Part shown: positions 1 to 5,002 of the stretch, piece by piece | Position numbering within the stretch: position 1 is the stretch's first letter | Layout of the letters: each line of letters begins with the position of its first letter | Source: Selenomonas sp. | Lineage (GTDB): Bacteria > Bacillota_C > Negativicutes > Selenomonadales > Selenomonadaceae | Assembly: GCF_024693525.1 (NCBI RefSeq) | Contig: NZ_JAILKR010000049.1 | Location: forward strand, 1 to 5,002 | Length of the DNA stretch: 5,002 nucleotides | Reading direction: 5' to 3' | Translations under genes and position numbers: made by a program | Notes under the pieces: model-generated | Databases searched by the model: none | Told to the model about the DNA's origin: nothing | What the model saw: the letters and a program-made list of their open reading frames with translations, nothing else

Positions 1-2130
1 CATGGTATATTGCGCCCATTGCCCCACCTTGGCTTCGCCACCTTGCCAGGAATATTCCGTAATCCCATGGCAGGTCCCCCATTTAAGGCCTCCGGCACGC
101 TCTACCACCATACGCATAAAGTAGGTGGCTCCCCAGCCCACCGATTTACCTCGTACCATCAGCGGATTATGACCCATTTCATTTTCATGAGCCAATCTCT
201 CGACCTTAGCCCATACCATCCCGGTAAAGCCCTGCTCTGCCAACAAATCCGGAGCTGGCAGCACCTCTATATAATCCCCATAATGCTCCAGACAAACCTC
301 AATATGTCCTCCCCGCTCCATAACTTTCGGGGTTCCATGCATAAGCGCCGTATGACCACAGCCAGATTTATCCTGTACTCGGGGAATAATGCGGATTCCC
401 TTTTCGATGCGCACCTCCTTAGGCAATCTGTCAGCTAAGCTAATTTGATAATCTCCCCCTTGATCAAACTTGTATCGGAACTCAATATATTTTTTCTCGT
501 GACCTCTGAAAAAAATATTCTTAGATTCCATCAACCGCTGATTTATATAAAAGGGAATCGAGGTATATATTTCATGATCTAGGTTATTGGTGGCCTCCAC
601 CCCCGCTATCACACAATCCGACATCCTGCCATGCCCTGCCTGCAGTCGCATGTGTGCAAAGGACAACTGGCTGGGTTCATAGACCAGCAACTTTAACTTT
701 TGCCCACCGTACTCCAAGATGTGCTCCCCTGGCTGCCGAGCTTGATAGATAGCCGTTAACCGCCGTTTTTCCCCAGGTTCTAACAATACCGCCTGACTGC
801 TTTCCTCACTACCAAAAAGATTCAGTACATGTTCCACTCCGTTGTCTGACAAAATCACCCGGGCATCTGCCACACCAGCCCTTTGATTATAGGCCTGCAC
901 ACGCACCTCCACATGCCCGTTGTTATCCAAGCGGCGCAATTCTGCAGCCGTATATTCCACCTGTGGATGTGCCTGCTCAAGGCGCACGCAGTCTACTAAC
1001 GCACTGCCACCATCTGGTGTATACCCATAGAGATTATAAACGATAGCATCAGCCGTAACATCCAGGACCCCATAGTTATTCCTGCCCATCGCTGTCACTT
1101 CGGGAAAATCTTCCAACAGTCTTCTTTCCCCATCACTGCGCGTCAACTGAACTTCTGGGTCCTGAGCACTCCCCTGGCAAACATAGACTGTCTTGGCGCC
1201 AATTGCAGGATCACTGGAAATGGCTTTCACATAATAATGCAAATGGCCGCCGATTACCAATTCGACCCCACACCTCTCTGCTAAAGGCACCAAATATTTA
1301 TTATTAAAAGCATCGGTATAGGGATGATGCGCCACCAATATCCGCCACTTAGCATTACGCGCCTGGCTGCTTTGCAACTCATCCTCTAACCAGGCAAGTA
1401 TTTCCGCTATATGCCGATGCTCCTTCTCCGGCAGCTGCACACCGGAATTAACTGCATTCATCTCCAACAACCCCCAGGGATTGCTATCGGCGAACAGGAA
1501 GAACGCCGGCCCTACAGCAAAGGAAAACACGCGTCCATCTGGCATCGCATGCAGTATTTTAGACTGGGGCCTAGCGAAGAAGCTATCGAAAAAAGGACCA
1601 TCGTCGTGATTGCCAGGAATATAACAAACGGGCACTTCCCGAAGGATATCGGGAATTTTCTGGAACCAGTGACGAGCATAGTGCTCATGCTGATAGCCAG
1701 TTCCCGGAGGAATATCTCCGCCATGGATGATAAAGTCCGGTTTTTCCCGTCTGACAGCATCTGCAAACTGCGAAGCCGCATTAAACAAATGCGAATCCGA
1801 TAAGGTAATGATATGCAGTGCCTGAGGTGACTCAGCTAACGAGCAGAAACTCCCCTGGGAAAGAATCTGCTCCTGACAACAAATCCGATAACTAACTTTA
1901 GTTTCCGGCGATAGCTCTGTGAGCTTCACCGTATATAGACACCCCCCATCGGCATTCTCCCGATATGACGGTTCCCGTTCAAATACTGCCGAAACCTTTC
2001 TCTCCCCAGTTTTGCTGTCATAATATACCGTGTAATTCCCCGGTCTTTCTGTTTCCCAAGCCAGCAAAACATGCGTTGCGGCCAGCCCCATTAGATAGGG
2101 GCCATTGCTTATCTTCATCTGCTGCTCCAT
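1..2130 (-). CDS. Multidomain calcineurin-like metallophosphoesterase with LamG-like C-terminus (C-terminal part missing)
   Basis: The frame is open for 710 codons from ATG 2130 to the left edge, so the 3' end is missing. Residues about 7-97 resemble the fibronectin-like N-domain of purple acid phosphatases (NGPYL near the start, a WET strand). The catalytic domain follows with a full two-metal set: D112-x-H114, GGD139, GN174-H175-D, H268 in VAHHP, and GH296-x-H298. The Tyr of the purple acid phosphatase GDxxY motif is absent (GDIPP), so a generic Mn/Fe/Zn phosphomono- or diesterase is more likely than a true purple enzyme. Residues about 405-485 and 493-580 look like two Ig/CARDB-like beta-sandwiches. 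From about 634 the sequence resembles a LamG/concanavalin-like domain (GMVWA, WGATY, LKWGTC, YSWQGG). No signal peptide is seen, and an in-frame TAA at 2146-2148 blocks extension to one. The start has GGAGG 9 nt upstream. It is probably co-transcribed with the transporter upstream. The substrate is unknown; an organic phosphate brought in by that transporter is an inference. Confidence 0.9.
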   Translation of the reverse strand, partial: MEQQMKISNGPYLMGLAATHVLLAWETERPGNYTVYYDSKTGERKVSAVFEREPSYRENADGGCLYTVKLTELSPETKVSYRICCQEQILSQGSFCSLAESPQALHIITLSDSHLFNAASQFADAVRREKPDFIIHGGDIPPGTGYQHEHYARHWFQKIPDILREVPVCYIPGNHDDGPFFDSFFARPQSKILHAMPDGRVFSFAVGPAFFLFADSNPWGLLEMNAVNSGVQLPEKEHRHIAEILAWLEDELQSSQARNAKWRILVAHHPYTDAFNNKYLVPLAERCGVELVIGGHLHYYVKAISSDPAIGAKTVYVCQGSAQDPEVQLTRSDGERRLLEDFPEVTAMGRNNYGVLDVTADAIVYNLYGYTPDGGSALVDCVRLEQAHPQVEYTAAELRRLDNNGHVEVRVQAYNQRAGVADARVILSDNGVEHVLNLFGSEESSQAVLLEPGEKRRLTAIYQARQPGEHILEYGGQKLKLLVYEPSQLSFAHMRLQAGHGRMSDCVIAGVEATNNLDHEIYTSIPFYINQRLMESKNIFFRGHEKKYIEFRYKFDQGGDYQISLADRLPKEVRIEKGIRIIPRVQDKSGCGHTALMHGTPKVMERGGHIEVCLEHYGDYIEVLPAPDLLAEQGFTGMVWAKVERLAHENEMGHNPLMVRGKSVGWGATYFMRMVVERAGGLKWGTCHGITEYSWQGGEAKVGQWAQYTM

Positions 2131-2139
2131 AATTATCTG

Positions 2140-2144
2140 CCTCC
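2140..2144 (-). promoter_or_regulatory. Ribosome binding site of the metallophosphoesterase
   Basis: GGAGG on the minus strand, 9 nt before ATG 2130. It supports this start over the internal ATG at 2118. It begins two bases after the TAA that ends the short upstream ORF, so translation of the two could be coupled. Confidence 0.75.
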
Positions 2145-2145
2145 A

Positions 2146-2178
2146 TTACTTTGGCCTTGGCATAGCTGCCTTGTTCAT
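2146..2178 (-). CDS. Possible 10-codon leader ORF between transporter and phosphoesterase
   Basis: Minus-strand ATG at 2178 follows AAGGAG (2183-2188) with a 4-nt spacer, which is short but usable. It encodes MNKAAMPRPK and stops at TAA 2146-2148. The ORF is in the same frame as the phosphoesterase, whose ATG lies five codons beyond the stop. It could be a translated leader that couples expression, the remnant of an older N-terminus, or chance. The peptide has no recognisable motif and no codon run suggesting attenuation. The well-placed ribosome binding site is the only positive evidence. Confidence 0.3.
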   Translation of the reverse strand: MNKAAMPRPK

Positions 2179-2220
2179 AAATCTCCTTAATCCTTCTCGA
2201 CTGTTGCCCAAAATCCTGCC

Positions 2221-3588
2221 TTAAGCTGCCGCGTGATGCGTTTCATGTACCTCTTCGCTTCTGTTTTTCTTTGCCCACAAGGTAGGTACGATAAGTAATG
2301 TCATCAACACTACTGAACCAATCCAAAAAGTGGTGATAGTACCGAACTGATAAGTAGTAACACCATCTACCACTACCTTAGCAGAATCCATCAACATGCC
2401 GTTTACAATATCCTGCAAAGCAGCACCACCATAAGCCAATAGGCCAATAACTCCCATAGCTGCACCTGTTGCTTTACGCGGGCAAAGGTCAACAGCCAGC
2501 AGTCCACCGACAAAGCAAAGAATGACCCCCAAACCAAAACCAAATACAGCGATACAAACTGCGGTTAACGTAGTATTTCCGGCAGGAACAAAGCAAACAC
2601 CAATAATTCCCGCCAGCATGACCAAGCCAAACACAATCGTAGTAACAGAATGACGCGATTTAAAAATCTTGTCGGAAATGATTCCCGATAAGAAAGACCC
2701 TACGCCTCCCAAAATCGGCGACAAGGACATAATACTCCCCGCTGTAACCAGGTCCAATCCCTTAGCTTCCTGCAAGAAAATGACGCCCCAGCTGCTGATG
2801 GAATACCGCGAAATCCCCAGACAAATAGCCGCCGCTGCCAAAAGCCAAACATAAGGGTTTTTGATAACCATCATCTGGGCTTCTTTCGTTGAAACTTCCT
2901 GTTCCTTCTGTTCCTGAACAATCTCACCTTCGAATTCGTTGGCAGAGGGCAAACCATAAGACTCTGGCCGATCACGCATAAAGCGATACATGATGAAAGC
3001 CAGTACAATGCAGGCTACCCCGGGAAGAAAGAATGCAGCATGCCATCCAAAAGCTACGATTATCATGGCCGTTCCCAAATAAGTAGCACCTTCGCCTACA
3101 TAATGGGCAATACTGAACACCCCATAATAGGTTGCCAGCTGACTCTTGGAAAACCATTGAGCCAAAGATACAATACAGGGCGCTGAACCCATGGACTGAA
3201 AGACACCATTGACAATCCACAGCGCCAAGAATACCCAATAGGCATTGCTAAAGCCCAAAATAGCATTGACGATAGCCGCTCCCAGCAGTCCTAAAGGAAC
3301 GATTTTCTTGATATTACAATGGTCCGCAATAAAGCCGTTGGCACATTTACCAATGGCGATGGCTACCATCATACCTGCTCCCATGGCACCTAATTCCGTA
3401 GGGGTAAATCCCTCTTCAATCATAGGTTTTTTAGCCACGCCCAGTGTCATCCTCATCACATAGTACATGCCATAACCCAGAATCATCGCTGTGACAGCTT
3501 GAAGCCTGGCCGAGTGATACATCTTCTTAACCAGTTCCTCATCATGGATCCTTGGCTTATCCGGATTGGTCAGAAACCATTTGAACAT
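2221..3588 (-). CDS. Major facilitator transporter of the organophosphate:phosphate antiporter (OPA/GlpT-UhpT) family
   Basis: A 455-residue inner-membrane protein with about twelve hydrophobic segments in two halves, joined by a hydrophilic loop at about 205-245. The DRPESYGLPS stretch (206-215) before that loop matches the family's typical D-x-P-x-S-x-G-L-P. MFS loop motifs lie at about 84-98 (NGFIADHCN) and 301-312 (SGIISDKIF). Set against E. coli GlpT from memory, the substrate-site residues R45, H165 and R269 correspond to R46 (YYVMRM), H162 (SIAHYVGEG) and R261 (ISRYSISSW). Family members exchange Pi for glycerol-3-phosphate, hexose phosphates or phosphoglycerates; which one is used here cannot be told. 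The GlpT signature around the His is altered (WNxxHN is FSxxHY). The C-tail is His-rich (HETHHAAA). I chose ATG 3588 because AAGGAG lies 9 nt upstream; the GTG two codons earlier (3594) would leave only 3 nt. The gene is first in a likely operon with the phosphoesterase and divergent from the AraC-type regulator. A sensor-type paralogue (UhpC-like) is less likely because no two-component genes are nearby. Confidence 0.92.
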   Translation of the reverse strand: MFKWFLTNPDKPRIHDEELVKKMYHSARLQAVTAMILGYGMYYVMRMTLGVAKKPMIEEGFTPTELGAMGAGMMVAIAIGKCANGFIADHCNIKKIVPLGLLGAAIVNAILGFSNAYWVFLALWIVNGVFQSMGSAPCIVSLAQWFSKSQLATYYGVFSIAHYVGEGATYLGTAMIIVAFGWHAAFFLPGVACIVLAFIMYRFMRDRPESYGLPSANEFEGEIVQEQKEQEVSTKEAQMMVIKNPYVWLLAAAAICLGISRYSISSWGVIFLQEAKGLDLVTAGSIMSLSPILGGVGSFLSGIISDKIFKSRHSVTTIVFGLVMLAGIIGVCFVPAGNTTLTAVCIAVFGFGLGVILCFVGGLLAVDLCPRKATGAAMGVIGLLAYGGAALQDIVNGMLMDSAKVVVDGVTTYQFGTITTFWIGSVVLMTLLIVPTLWAKKNRSEEVHETHHAAA

Positions 3589-3597
3589 AAGCACACT

Positions 3598-3603
3598 CTC
3601 CTT
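3598..3603 (-). promoter_or_regulatory. Ribosome binding site deciding the transporter start
   Basis: AAGGAG on the minus strand is 9 nt from ATG 3588 but only 3 nt from the in-frame GTG at 3594. It therefore favours the ATG and a product two residues shorter than the longest reading. Confidence 0.75.
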
Positions 3604-3622
3604 CTTTTTAATAACGGAATCC

Positions 3623-3657
3623 GCCAGTAATTCTTTTTCTTTTCTGAAAATACTGGC
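3623..3657. repeat. 7-bp inverted repeat in the transporter leader
   Basis: GCCAGTA (3623-3629) and TACTGGC (3651-3657) form a perfect inverted repeat with a 21-nt pyrimidine-rich centre. It lies between the candidate promoter and the ribosome binding site of the transporter gene, so it would be in the 5' leader. It could be a weak RNA hairpin or a second protein-binding dyad. There is no T-run on the minus strand just after it, so it is not an intrinsic terminator. Confidence 0.4.
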
Positions 3658-3674
3658 TTTTATGGTGATTTTTT

Positions 3675-3704
3675 AGTATAATGATTAGGTAAGTATTGAG
3701 TAAA
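3675..3704 (-). promoter_or_regulatory. Candidate sigma-70 promoter of the transporter-phosphoesterase operon
   Basis: Read on the minus strand, TATACT (3680-3675; 5 of 6 to consensus) is preceded at 18 bp by TTTACT (3704-3699; 4 of 6). Transcription would start near 3668, leaving a leader of about 80 nt. The weak -35 box is typical of promoters that need an activator. The promoter sits within the left half of the symmetric operator: the TTGAGTA element overlaps the -35 and TAATGATTA touches the -10. Confidence 0.45.
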
Positions 3705-3736
3705 TGTTGTCCTACTCAACCACAACATAATCATTA
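3679..3736. promoter_or_regulatory. Symmetric bipartite operator, likely target of the AraC-family regulator
   Basis: TAATGATTA (3679-3687), 8 bp, then TTGAGTA (3696-3702) is repeated exactly inverted as TACTCAA (3713-3719), 8 bp, TAATCATTA (3728-3736). The two 24-bp halves are 10 bp apart around a centre at 3707/3708. All 16 bases in the two named blocks match between halves, and two of the eight spacer bases also pair. AraC-type proteins carry two helix-turn-helix units and bind two-part sites, often as pairs, so the neighbouring regulator is the natural candidate. That assignment is an inference from position and form. Overlap with the transporter promoter suggests direct control of the operon; the regulator gene may also be affected. 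Confidence 0.65.
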
Positions 3737-3754
3737 ACTACCTCTCGATGATTA
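3728..3754. repeat. Third copy of the ATGATTA element
   Basis: TAATCAT (3728-3734), the outer block of the right operator half, is matched by an inverted ATGATTA at 3748-3754, 13 bp away. No TTGAGTA partner follows this copy. It may be an accessory half-site on the regulator's side, but the stretch is AT-rich and chance is possible. Confidence 0.3.
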
Positions 3755-3835
3755 TTATATTACAATCGTTTCTGCTTATTCTTCATTATTTTGCTTTGTT
3801 TTTATTCCTATTACATATTCTTGCTATCATTGGAA

Positions 3836-3840
3836 AAGGA
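3836..3840 (+). promoter_or_regulatory. Ribosome binding site deciding the regulator start
   Basis: AAGGA ends 7 nt before ATG 3848. The earlier in-frame ATG at 3791 has only T-rich sequence upstream and would add an unlikely 19-residue hydrophobic and aromatic leader, so the start at 3848 is preferred. Confidence 0.7.
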
Positions 3841-3847
3841 CGATTTT

Positions 3848-4696
3848 ATGGTAATGCTTACTTTTAAACCTGCAACGAATCCGGTATTTACATCAGAACA
3901 GAAGGTACAACTATCTTATCTCTGCCTCTTGTCCTCCGGCACTCTGCCATTGCCAGCAGATTGCTGTGATCAGGCAGAAATCCTCTTCATTATGAAGGGC
4001 AGCGGCACCTGCACCATCCACAACACTTCCCATCCGGTAAGCAGAGGCGATATTGTTCTCGTTAATCAGGGCTGCCTGCGTTCCTTTTCGCCCCAAAACG
4101 GCACCGCCACACGGGCCTTAGCACTAGGTTTTAAGCGTCTGCAGATTAAAGGATTACCTCCAGGACAGTTTCTCCCCTCAGAAGCCGTCCCCATCATCCA
4201 CGCAGGGCACACCTATCCATTAATCGCCCAACTCCTTCAGCAGATAAAGAAAGTAATTACCAGTCTCCCTTCCCCACTTCATCAAGAAGCATGCAATCAT
4301 CTAGCCCAGGCTCTGATACTGCTGATGTTGGAACAATATAATCACACTGCCGTTGCTAATCACGATTCTGCCTATACCTTAGGGCAACATATCAAAACCT
4401 ATCTGGACAATCACTATCTAGAAGAACTTTCTCTGTCGCAAATTGCACAGAACCTACACATCAGCCCATACTATCTGTCACATATTTTCAAGGAATGCAC
4501 GGGCTGTTCTCCCATGCAATATATCACTCAATTGCGTATCTCTGAAGCCCAGAATCTGTTGCTCTCCACGAAACAAAGCATCACCACCATAGCCATGCAA
4601 TGCGGCTATAATAATTCCAACTACTTCCAGTCTGTCTTCAGCAAATTAGTAGGTATGCCACCTGGAAAATACCGCAGTACCTGGAAGCAGCCATAA
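3848..4696 (+). CDS. AraC/XylS-family transcriptional regulator
   Basis: A 282-residue cytoplasmic DNA-binding protein of usual length for the family. The N-terminal half (about 10-110) looks like the cupin-type ligand-binding and dimerisation domain: a strand ILFIMKGSGTCTI at about 45-57, then VSRGDIVLVNQG at 64-75. The C-terminal domain (about 176-279) has two helix-turn-helix units, LSLSQIAQNLHISPYYLSHI at about 194-213 and SITTIAMQCGYNNSNYFQSV at about 244-263. The family signature then runs through F264 to the GMPPGKYR end (269-276). The gene is divergent from the transporter operon and shares a 259-bp region with it that contains a symmetric two-part site. Control of that operon, and perhaps of itself, in response to the transported compound is an inference. 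The ligand is unknown. The stop codon lies inside the terminator stem. A convincing promoter for this gene was not found. Confidence 0.93.
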   Translation: MVMLTFKPATNPVFTSEQKVQLSYLCLLSSGTLPLPADCCDQAEILFIMKGSGTCTIHNTSHPVSRGDIVLVNQGCLRSFSPQNGTATRALALGFKRLQIKGLPPGQFLPSEAVPIIHAGHTYPLIAQLLQQIKKVITSLPSPLHQEACNHLAQALILLMLEQYNHTAVANHDSAYTLGQHIKTYLDNHYLEELSLSQIAQNLHISPYYLSHIFKECTGCSPMQYITQLRISEAQNLLLSTKQSITTIAMQCGYNNSNYFQSVFSKLVGMPPGKYRSTWKQP

Positions 4697-4747
4697 AAAA
4701 GAAGGTGGACAAAATGCCAAAGCATTTTGTCCACCTTCTTTTTTATG
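4692..4747. terminator. Bidirectional intrinsic terminator between convergent genes
   Basis: A 26-bp perfect inverted repeat (4692-4717 with 4722-4747) around a 4-base CAAA loop. The core is GAAGGTGGACAAAATGC, flanked by six A on the left and six T on the right, so a T-run follows the hairpin on either strand. The left arm includes the TAA stop of the AraC-type regulator (4694-4696). The right arm ends 18 bases from the stop of the convergent ABC-F gene. It should end transcripts from both sides. Confidence 0.92.
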
Positions 4748-4765
4748 ATCATTTTCCTGCTACGG

Positions 4766-5002
4766 TCAAATGATCTTGGTTGACCAGTTTTCAATATTCC
4801 AAACCGAATCCACGATATCCTCATAAAAATCTGGTTCATGGGAAACCAACAAAACTGTTCCCTTATACTCTTTGATCGCCCGCTTGAGTTCTTTTTTGGC
4901 CTCCACATCCAAATGATTCGTAGGCTCGTCGAGAACCAGCAGATTGACTGGCTTCTGCATGATTTTGCAGAGACGGACCTTGGCCGCTTCACCACCCGAA
5001 AG
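4766..5002 (-). CDS. ABC-F family ATPase, C-terminal fragment (5' part beyond the window)
   Basis: The last 78 codons, open at the right edge, hold the end of the second nucleotide-binding domain. The ABC signature LSGGE is at the very edge, followed by the Walker B and D-loop block LLVLDEPTNHLD and the H-loop LLVSHE. DEPTNHLD is characteristic of ABC-F proteins, which are soluble, have two ATPase domains and act on the ribosome (translation factors or antibiotic-protection proteins). The protein ends soon after the H-loop with DSVWNIENWSTKII, without the long C-terminal extension of Uup-type members. The exact subfamily, and any resistance role, cannot be judged from this fragment. It converges on the AraC-type regulator and shares its terminator. 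Nothing links it functionally to the phosphate genes. Confidence 0.9.
   Translation of the reverse strand, partial: LSGGEAAKVRLCKIMQKPVNLLVLDEPTNHLDVEAKKELKRAIKEYKGTVLLVSHEPDFYEDIVDSVWNIENWSTKII

Noticed and set aside
10..438. Plus-strand open frame of 142 codons
   Set aside because: It lies antisense to the continuous phosphoesterase frame and shows no recognisable motif; the opposite strand gives LamG-like sequence.
1411..1803. Plus-strand open frame, and an overlapping minus-strand frame at 1512-1781
   Set aside because: Both overlap the catalytic core of the phosphoesterase, where the frame carrying GGD, GNHD and VAHHP is clearly the coding one.
2131..2220. Intrinsic terminator or promoter between transporter and phosphoesterase
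   Set aside because: Only a 4-bp GGCA/TGCC stem was seen, with no T-run, so the genes are treated as co-transcribed.
2972..3463. Alternative frames inside the transporter gene on both strands
   Set aside because: These are shadows of a well-supported membrane protein frame, and none has its own motif.
3737..3835. Promoter for the AraC-type regulator
   Set aside because: Candidates such as TTGCTT (3791) with CATATT (3814), or TACAAT (3761) without a -35, are too weak in this T-rich stretch to choose between.
3791..3847. Longer N-terminus for the AraC-type regulator from ATG 3791
   Set aside because: It has no ribosome binding site and gives a hydrophobic, aromatic leader unlike the family; ATG 3848 has AAGGA at a 7-nt spacing.
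4621..4995. Minus-strand open frame of 124 codons spanning the terminator
   Set aside because: It is in the wrong frame relative to the LSGGE and DEPTNHLD motifs of the ABC-F fragment and runs through the terminator into the regulator gene.
1..5002. tRNA, rRNA, CRISPR array, insertion sequence or attachment site
   Set aside because: No cloverleaf, spaced direct-repeat array, transposase motif or flanking target duplication was seen.

Overview
The window looks like part of a bacterial chromosome of moderate GC content, most likely a Firmicute. The AGGAGG-type ribosome binding sites, the protein families and the general codon use would suit a Negativicutes relative (Selenomonas/Sporomusa-like). 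That placement is an inference; there is no rRNA or marker gene here to test it.

Layout. Minus strand, read right to left from about 3704: a candidate promoter, then an organophosphate-type major facilitator transporter (OPA family; 3588 to 2221), a 90-base gap holding a possible 10-codon leader ORF, and a large metallophosphoesterase (2130 to the left edge, 710 codons visible, cut off at its C-terminus). No terminator separates the two large genes, so they probably form an operon. Plus strand, divergent from that operon: a 282-residue AraC-family regulator (3848-4696). Its stop codon lies inside a 26-bp perfect inverted repeat that reads as a two-way terminator. It faces the last 78 codons of an ABC-F ATPase (minus strand, 5002 to 4766), whose 5' part lies beyond the right edge.

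The most striking non-coding structure is in the divergent intergenic region. A two-part motif, TAATGATTA-N8-TTGAGTA, occurs on the plus strand at 3679-3702 and again, exactly inverted, at 3713-3736, with 10 bp between the copies. It overlaps the best candidate promoter of the transporter operon. This is the arrangement expected of an operator for the neighbouring AraC-type regulator.

Working model (inference): the AraC-type protein senses a small ligand through its cupin-like N-domain and controls the operon from the paired sites. The transporter exchanges an organic phosphate for inorganic phosphate. The phosphoesterase, which has no signal peptide, then hydrolyses the imported compound in the cytoplasm. 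Two features set it apart from textbook glycerol-phosphate or hexose-phosphate uptake. The transporter keeps the family's key Arg/His residues but has lost most of its signature motif. The phosphatase carries Ig-like and LamG-like modules usually seen on exported proteins.
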